The notes under the pieces are model-generated. The model was given only the letters and a program-made list of their open reading frames with translations, was not told the DNA's origin and searched no databases. This document shows, piece after piece, positions 59,659-64,000 of a stretch of 64,000 nucleotides of DNA; the first letter of the stretch is position 1, and each line of letters starts with the position of its first letter. Source of the DNA: Ziziphus jujuba (taxonomy: Eukaryota > Streptophyta > Magnoliopsida > Rosales > Rhamnaceae); contig NC_083384.1 of assembly GCF_031755915.1 (NCBI RefSeq), positions 23,763,001-23,827,000 of the forward strand. The letters run 5' to 3'. Both the position numbers and the translations under genes were made by a program.

Positions 59659-60726
59659 ATGATCTTTAGTACATTAAAGATACCTAAAAACCTTCTTAAC
59701 TACTTGGTAATGAATAAATCAGGATTGCTCATAAATCTACCAAGCATATCCACAGCAAAAGCTATATGAGACCGTATACAAACTTGAGCATACAGCAAAT
59801 TACCCACTGCTGAAGAATAGCAAACATTTTTCATTATCATCCTCTCTCTATCATTTTTGGGAGCTTGATCCTTAGAAAACCTTTCACCCTTCATGGTTGA
59901 TACACTTCCAGGAGAACAATTGCACATATCAAAACTCTTATGGATTCTATCAATATAGGCTTTTTGAGACAACTGCAACACATAATTAGTCCTATTTCGA
60001 ACAATCTAAATCCCCAAAATAAAAAGAGCCTCACCAAAATCTTTCATGTCAAAATGCTTGCACAACATCTGCTTTATCTTAACCAATAGGTCAGTATCAT
60101 TGGTAGCCAAGAGTATGTCATCAACATAAAACACCAGAAATATAAAACTGCTCCCACTAACTTTATCAACAACATTCTTCTTAAAGTCATTTTTGGTAAC
60201 AACTTCATCAAACTTGAGATATCATTGCCTCGAAGCCTACTTAAGATCCATAAATAGACTTCTTAAGCTTACAAACGAAATTACTATTCCCTGTTTGCTG
60301 GAAGCCAACTGGTTAAACCATATATACATCCTCATACAAATCACCATTCAGAAAAAGCAATTTTGACATCCATCTATAGTAACTCCACGTCATAATGCAC
60401 CACAATCGCCTAATGATTCTAAAAAATTCTTTGTCGTTGCAAGAGAGAATGTCTCTGTGTAATCAATACCTTCCTTCTGGCTAAACTAGTTAGCTACAAG
60501 TCTAGCCTTATACCTCTCAACTTGACCATTGGAATCTCTTTTAGTCTTAAAGACCCATTTGCATCCTATAGGCTTACTACCCTCTAGTAACTATCCCAAA
60601 CACCATTTGATGTCCTAGATTTCATTTCATCTTCCATTGCATCTAACCAAAAATTTGAATGCAAACTGCTTATGGCCTCCTCTCATAAGTAACTGGAACT
60701 AAATCATCACTTATATCAAACACATG
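59659..60726 (-). pseudogene. Reverse transcriptase of the Ty1/copia element
   Basis: Broken minus frames read GCKWVFKTKRDSNGQVERYK and ARLVA, QKEGIDYTETFSL, then FYVDDILLATNDTDLLVKI (catalytic Y-V-D-D at 60117-60128), HFDMKDFGEALFILGI, and the open frame 59981-59700 with LSQKAYIDRIHKSFDM and GNLLYAQVCIRSHIAFAVDM. Stops such as those near 60005, 60230 and 60420 inactivate it, though the YVDD residues are kept. Confidence 0.9.
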
Positions 60727-61512
60727 CTATTGCAAGTAAATCTTATAGTTAACAGGAATAGCTGATCTCCTAGTCCTCTGTGACCTCTTCAAAGGTACAT
60801 CAGCATCTACAATAGCTGGAATATCTTGCTCTTCAACAATGGGTTCATCCTGATCAACTACTGGTTCATTAACAACTAGATCAATAATATCTATATCAAG
60901 AACAATAACACTAGGAATACAAACACTTTCTTCTCTAAATCCGGGTTTCCTTGGACTATTATTGTCTTCAAATCCAAAATCATCTTCAAAATAAATAGCT
61001 CTATCTGACTCCACAATTCTGGTGGTATAAGATGGACAAAAGAATCTTAAACCCCTAGATCCTATACAATAGCCAACAAAATATCCACTGATAGTTTTAG
61101 AATCTAACTTTTTAATTTGGAGATTATAAATCCATACTTCAGTTTTGCAACCCCATACACAAAAATGGTGCAAAGTAGGCTTTCTTCCTGATAGCAACTC
61201 AACAAGAGTTTTAGGAATGGATTTGCTTGGTGCTTGATTCAAAATATAAGCCGTCGTCCTTAAAGCCTCTCCCCATAAATAAGTTGGCAAACTAGAATTT
61301 GCCAACATAGATCGCACCATATCCAACAAAGTAAGATTTCTCCTCTCAGCTATGCCATTCTGCTAAGGAGTACCAGACATTGTATATTGTACATTAATGC
61401 TACACTCATGCAAACAAATTGCAAATGGCTCTAGGTTCCGTCCAGTCTCATAATATCTTTCATAAAATTCACCACCTCTATCAGACTTTATAGACTTCAG
61501 CTTCTTATTCTT
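60727..61512 (-). pseudogene. Integrase C-terminal region of the Ty1/copia element
   Basis: The frame 61329-60727 (200 codons) reads [40 protein letters not shown], then [20 protein letters not shown], an acidic linker, and [11 protein letters not shown] before RT. 61512-61330 continues the catalytic core in broken frame with SDRGGEFYERYYETG and [14 protein letters not shown], the second Asp and Glu region of the D-D-E core. One stop lies before MLDM's upstream QNGIAERRN segment. Confidence 0.9.
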
Positions 61513-62082
61513 TTAAAGCTCCATTTTTATCTTAAACTCATTAAAGGCAACTAAAGAATACGACTTCTCATGTATAAGCTCAACATATCCATAATGAGAG
61601 AAATCACCAATTAAGATAATAAAATACCTATAAACACCCCAAGCAGTTGGTGTGAAAGGTCCATATATATCAATGTGGATTAATTCCAAAACATCTCCAC
61701 ACCTAGCTATTTTATTTTTTCTAACCTTAGAAGCTAGCTTCCCTTTCACACATTCAACACAAGTCAACAATTCGGAGAAGTCAAGATTGAGAAGTATTCC
61801 ATCCTTCACTAACCTTTCCATTTTGTGTCTAGAAATATGTTCCAAATGCTTATGCCATAACATTGAGGAATTATCATTAACTCTTGGACGCTTAGAAGCA
61901 ATAATAAGGGCAACAACAGAATTAACAGAATAATTGAGACCATTATTAAATAAATCAAGTCTATATAGATTTCCACATAAAGTTCCAAAACCAAAAACTT
62001 TACCATCCATATACATTTCAACTTTATTATTTCCAAACAAAAAACTATAACCTTTACTATTCAAAAGAGAAATAGAAAACAA
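61513..62082 (-). pseudogene. GAG-pre-integrase and integrase core of the Ty1/copia element
   Basis: An open frame of 189 codons on minus. SLLNSKGYSFLFGNNKVEMY is the protease-integrase link, then MLWHKHLEHISRHKMERLVK and CVECVKGKLA are the zinc-binding H-H-C-C GAG-pre-integrase domain, and ELIHIDIYGPFTPTAWGVYR with FIILIGDFSHYGYVELIHEK begins the DDE core (Asp in HIDIYG). It ends at a stop after FKIKMEL, where the core should go on. Confidence 0.92.
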
Positions 62083-62473
62083 GTTTCTTCTTATTGAAGG
62101 TACATAGAAAATTCTTGTAATTCTAAAATATATCCAGTGGCAAGCTTTAACTTGATTGTTCCCATGATATCCATCTTCACTATTGAGCTATCTCCTATAT
62201 AAACATACTGCTCAAAATTGATTGGCCCTCTTTGACTTATCATCTCTTACAATGAATTAGTAACATGAATTGTTGCTCCAGTATCTAAGCACCAAGTATT
62301 TATAGGTACATCAATAATATTGGTCTCAATTATTAAGATATTATATTTATTCTCTTGCTTTCCCTTCAACCTCCAACAGTCTACCTTTTTGTGTCCAACC
62401 TTGTTGTAGTAGGCACACTTTCTATTGAAGTATTCTTTCCTTTCTCCTATGTGAAAGGCTCAATCTTTAGGCT
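62083..62473 (-). pseudogene. Zinc knuckle and protease of the Ty1/copia element
   Basis: Between gag and integrase the minus strand reads CAYYNKVGHKKVDCWRLKGK (about 62355-62415), a CCHC knuckle whose second cysteine is tyrosine. Then comes WCLDTGATIHVTNSL (about 62250-62295) with the protease Asp-Thr-Gly intact. A stop follows NSL. YIGDSSIVKMDIMGTIKLKL and a tail continue to the next frame. Confidence 0.88.
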
Positions 62474-63157
62474 TCAAACCATAAAACTTCTTCCTATTAG
62501 TTTAAACCCTTGTCCTTTTTTCTGAAAAAACTTCTTGGACTTATCTACCTGATGTGATACCATAGCAATAGATCTTGACCTGTTTAGCTTAATATCATCA
62601 TCTTCCTTGACAAGAATAGCAGTCAATTCTTCCAAACTACAACCTTTTTTCTTGGTATTCAAATTAGAACTTATATTATCAAATTGAGATGGAAGATTCT
62701 TCATTATAGAATAGGCTAAGAATTCATCTCCAATGTCCATCTTAAGATCCCTTAGTTTATTATAATAATAAGAAAGTAACATAATATGATCCCTTACTCT
62801 TTTAACTCCATCATACTTAGTACTATTCAAAAGGTCCAAATAATGATACTTCTCATTCATATCAAATTTGACAAACTTCTTTCCTATCTCCTCAAAAAGT
62901 TCCTTTGCAGTTTCCACCTTTGGAATACTTGAATAAATTGATTCATCCATGTAATTCTCCATCATCATCATATAACACTTGTTAGAATGCTTCCGATCCT
63001 CACAAAGTTTCCTAATTGCCGCATTACTCTCATCGGTTGGTATATCTAATGGATCTATCTCCAAAGCCAAATCCAATTTCATAAAGGTCAAATTCATAAC
63101 TAAAGTCTTTTTCCACTTCTGATAATTTGTCACATCTAACTTTATCACGATAGTCAT
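62474..63157 (-). CDS. Gag of the Ty1/copia element (open frame)
   Basis: From the ATG at 63157 the frame is open for 227 codons. It has NYQKWKKTLVMNL (the DUF4219-type start), ELFEEIGKKFVKFDMNEKYH, LLNSTKYDGVKRVRDHIMLL, YSIMKNLPSQFDNISSNLNT and a basic end before the zinc knuckle: the UBN2 gag domain of copia elements. The frame stays open further 5' to 63253, but that part overlaps a non-coding tandem repeat, so the start at 63157 is preferred. It is the best-preserved part of this dead element. Host function is not implied. Confidence 0.85.
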   Translation of the reverse strand: MTIVIKLDVTNYQKWKKTLVMNLTFMKLDLALEIDPLDIPTDESNAAIRKLCEDRKHSNKCYMMMMENYMDESIYSSIPKVETAKELFEEIGKKFVKFDMNEKYHYLDLLNSTKYDGVKRVRDHIMLLSYYYNKLRDLKMDIGDEFLAYSIMKNLPSQFDNISSNLNTKKKGCSLEELTAILVKEDDDIKLNRSRSIAMVSHQVDKSKKFFQKKGQGFKLIGRSFMV

Positions 63158-63235
63158 TGGAAGAGAATTTGAGGTGCTCCTAGCTATGAAAATAGCAAAT
63201 ATAACAAGGCATTCAAAACATAAAACAATAACTAT

Positions 63236-63330
63236 TTTCCAACCCCTTAACACAAAACATAAAATATTAATATTAATAGGGTTTCCAACCCCTCAACATA
63301 AAAGATAAAATATCAATATCGACAGGGTCT
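63236..63330 (+). repeat. 46-base tandem duplication before copia gag
   Basis: TTTCCAACCCCTTAACACAA...TTAATAGGG is followed directly by TTTCCAACCCCTCAACATAA...CGACAGGG, two units of about 46 bases with several differences. They lie between the gag start and the window end, in the element's 5' region or its flank. Confidence 0.8.
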
Positions 63331-64000
63331 TTATAGCGTTAAAGATACACTTTCATGAATCAGGGATATTCAACCAAATAACCACAATCAAATGCATTGA
63401 ACTGAATCACCAGCAGGGTAACTCAGAATTTGCGATTCATGGCATTTAATCAATTTCCATTGTCATTCCAGGTATCATACAAAGCAACTAAACCCACCGA
63501 TAGGGTAGCCCAGTTACCATTATAGACCCTGGTTAATAAATGGGAGACAAAAATAACGTATTAACAATTTTATGAAATAGGTAAATATAAAACTCCCCAT
63601 CCACTATGCCAACATACATTACATTGGTACACATAACGCAGGCAAAATAAGTCTTGTGACAAGTGAGTACCTAAAATCCCACACTACTATACCAACTAGG
63701 CACAAAGTCTCTTCAATGAAAGCTAACACAATCCAATACTGAACGTAGATATGTAATTTAATTCAAGAAATTTGGAATGAAATAAATAAACAATAAATGA
63801 ATAAATAACAAATTTTCCTTTTTTTAAAATATTATTAAACAATAGGTAAATAAATAAACAAAACAATCAAATAAATAAATAAATAAATACCCCTTTTAAC
63901 AAAATTTTTTTTGGCTCATACTGATGTCAGCACAGATGACATCATTATGCTGACATCATCATAGAGGCCCACGTTGATGTCAGCACTCACACAATGCTGA
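63331..64000. other. 5' flank or leader of the copia element
   Basis: No gene, LTR end or primer site was recognised. (AAAT)n-type sequence runs at 63780-63890. At the window edge TGATGTCAGCA (63922-63932) is inverted as TGCTGACATCA (63948-63958) and repeated directly at about 63976, a perfect 11-base hairpin. The 5' LTR, if it exists, may lie beyond the window. Confidence 0.5.

Noticed and set aside
1..64000. An undescribed multi-gene functional system
   Set aside because: Apart from the MYB gene, every protein-coding signal with recognisable domains belongs to retroelements, a MULE or gene fragments, nearly all broken.

Overview
This is a window of plant nuclear DNA, most likely from a eudicot. 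The evidence is an R2R3-MYB gene with a GT-AG intron, AT-rich intergenic DNA, LTR retrotransposons primed by initiator tRNA-Met, a MuDR-type transposon relic and a fragment of a plant receptor-like protein. I cannot name the species. Nothing looks prokaryotic, organellar or viral in an infectious sense.

Layout. 1-3.0 kb holds the only intact host gene, an R2R3-MYB of the MYB20/43/42/85 type (spliced CDS 1088-1350 plus 2447-3017, 277 aa), with a TATA box at 963-970. 3.0-11.6 kb is intergenic, with microsatellites, a 199-bp tandem duplication, a hairpin-bearing transposon-like terminus, a CTT-rich tract and three small gene scraps: a receptor-like-protein C-terminus, an 80-bp exon, and a 45-codon ORF behind a splice acceptor. 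11.6-14.3 kb holds a tandem array of TRIM-like miniature LTR elements and a truncated LTR. 15.6-16.0 kb holds a frameshifted piece of a BCS1/AATP1-like AAA-ATPase. 16-19.7 kb is AT-rich.

19.7-55.1 kb is a nest of retroelements and one DNA transposon. Three repeat families organise it. LTR-A is about 1.13 kb (TGATG...TATCA) and belongs to a Ty3/gypsy element. There are two solo copies with target-site duplications and one 5' LTR still joined to gag-PR-RT on the minus strand. LTR-B is about 2.6-2.8 kb (minus-strand start TGTAACACCCC, end CCTGACA) and belongs to Tekay/Del-like chromoviruses. Its copies range from young (27624-30458, perfect 5-bp duplication) to heavily decayed. A MuDR-like transposase pseudogene (about 25.97-32.29 kb) is split by a solo LTR-A, which is itself split by a solo LTR-B, so three insertion layers can be ordered. 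A second solo LTR-A (38968-40095) sits inside the reverse transcriptase of a minus-strand chromovirus. 42.6-55.1 kb contains further minus-strand chromovirus LTRs, primer sites, a polypurine tract and an integrase relic.

55.1-58.6 kb is AT-rich with two MITE-like segments. 58.4-63.2 kb is a decayed Ty1/copia element on the minus strand, in canonical order gag, protease, integrase, RT, RNase H.

Only the MYB gene looks functional. I did not find an undescribed functional system. The most interesting material is structural: the ordered three-layer nest, the tandem TRIM array, a polyprotein-tail-like reading frame inside LTR-A, a microhomology deletion junction near 33.5 kb, and a pair of MITEs sharing 20-bp termini.
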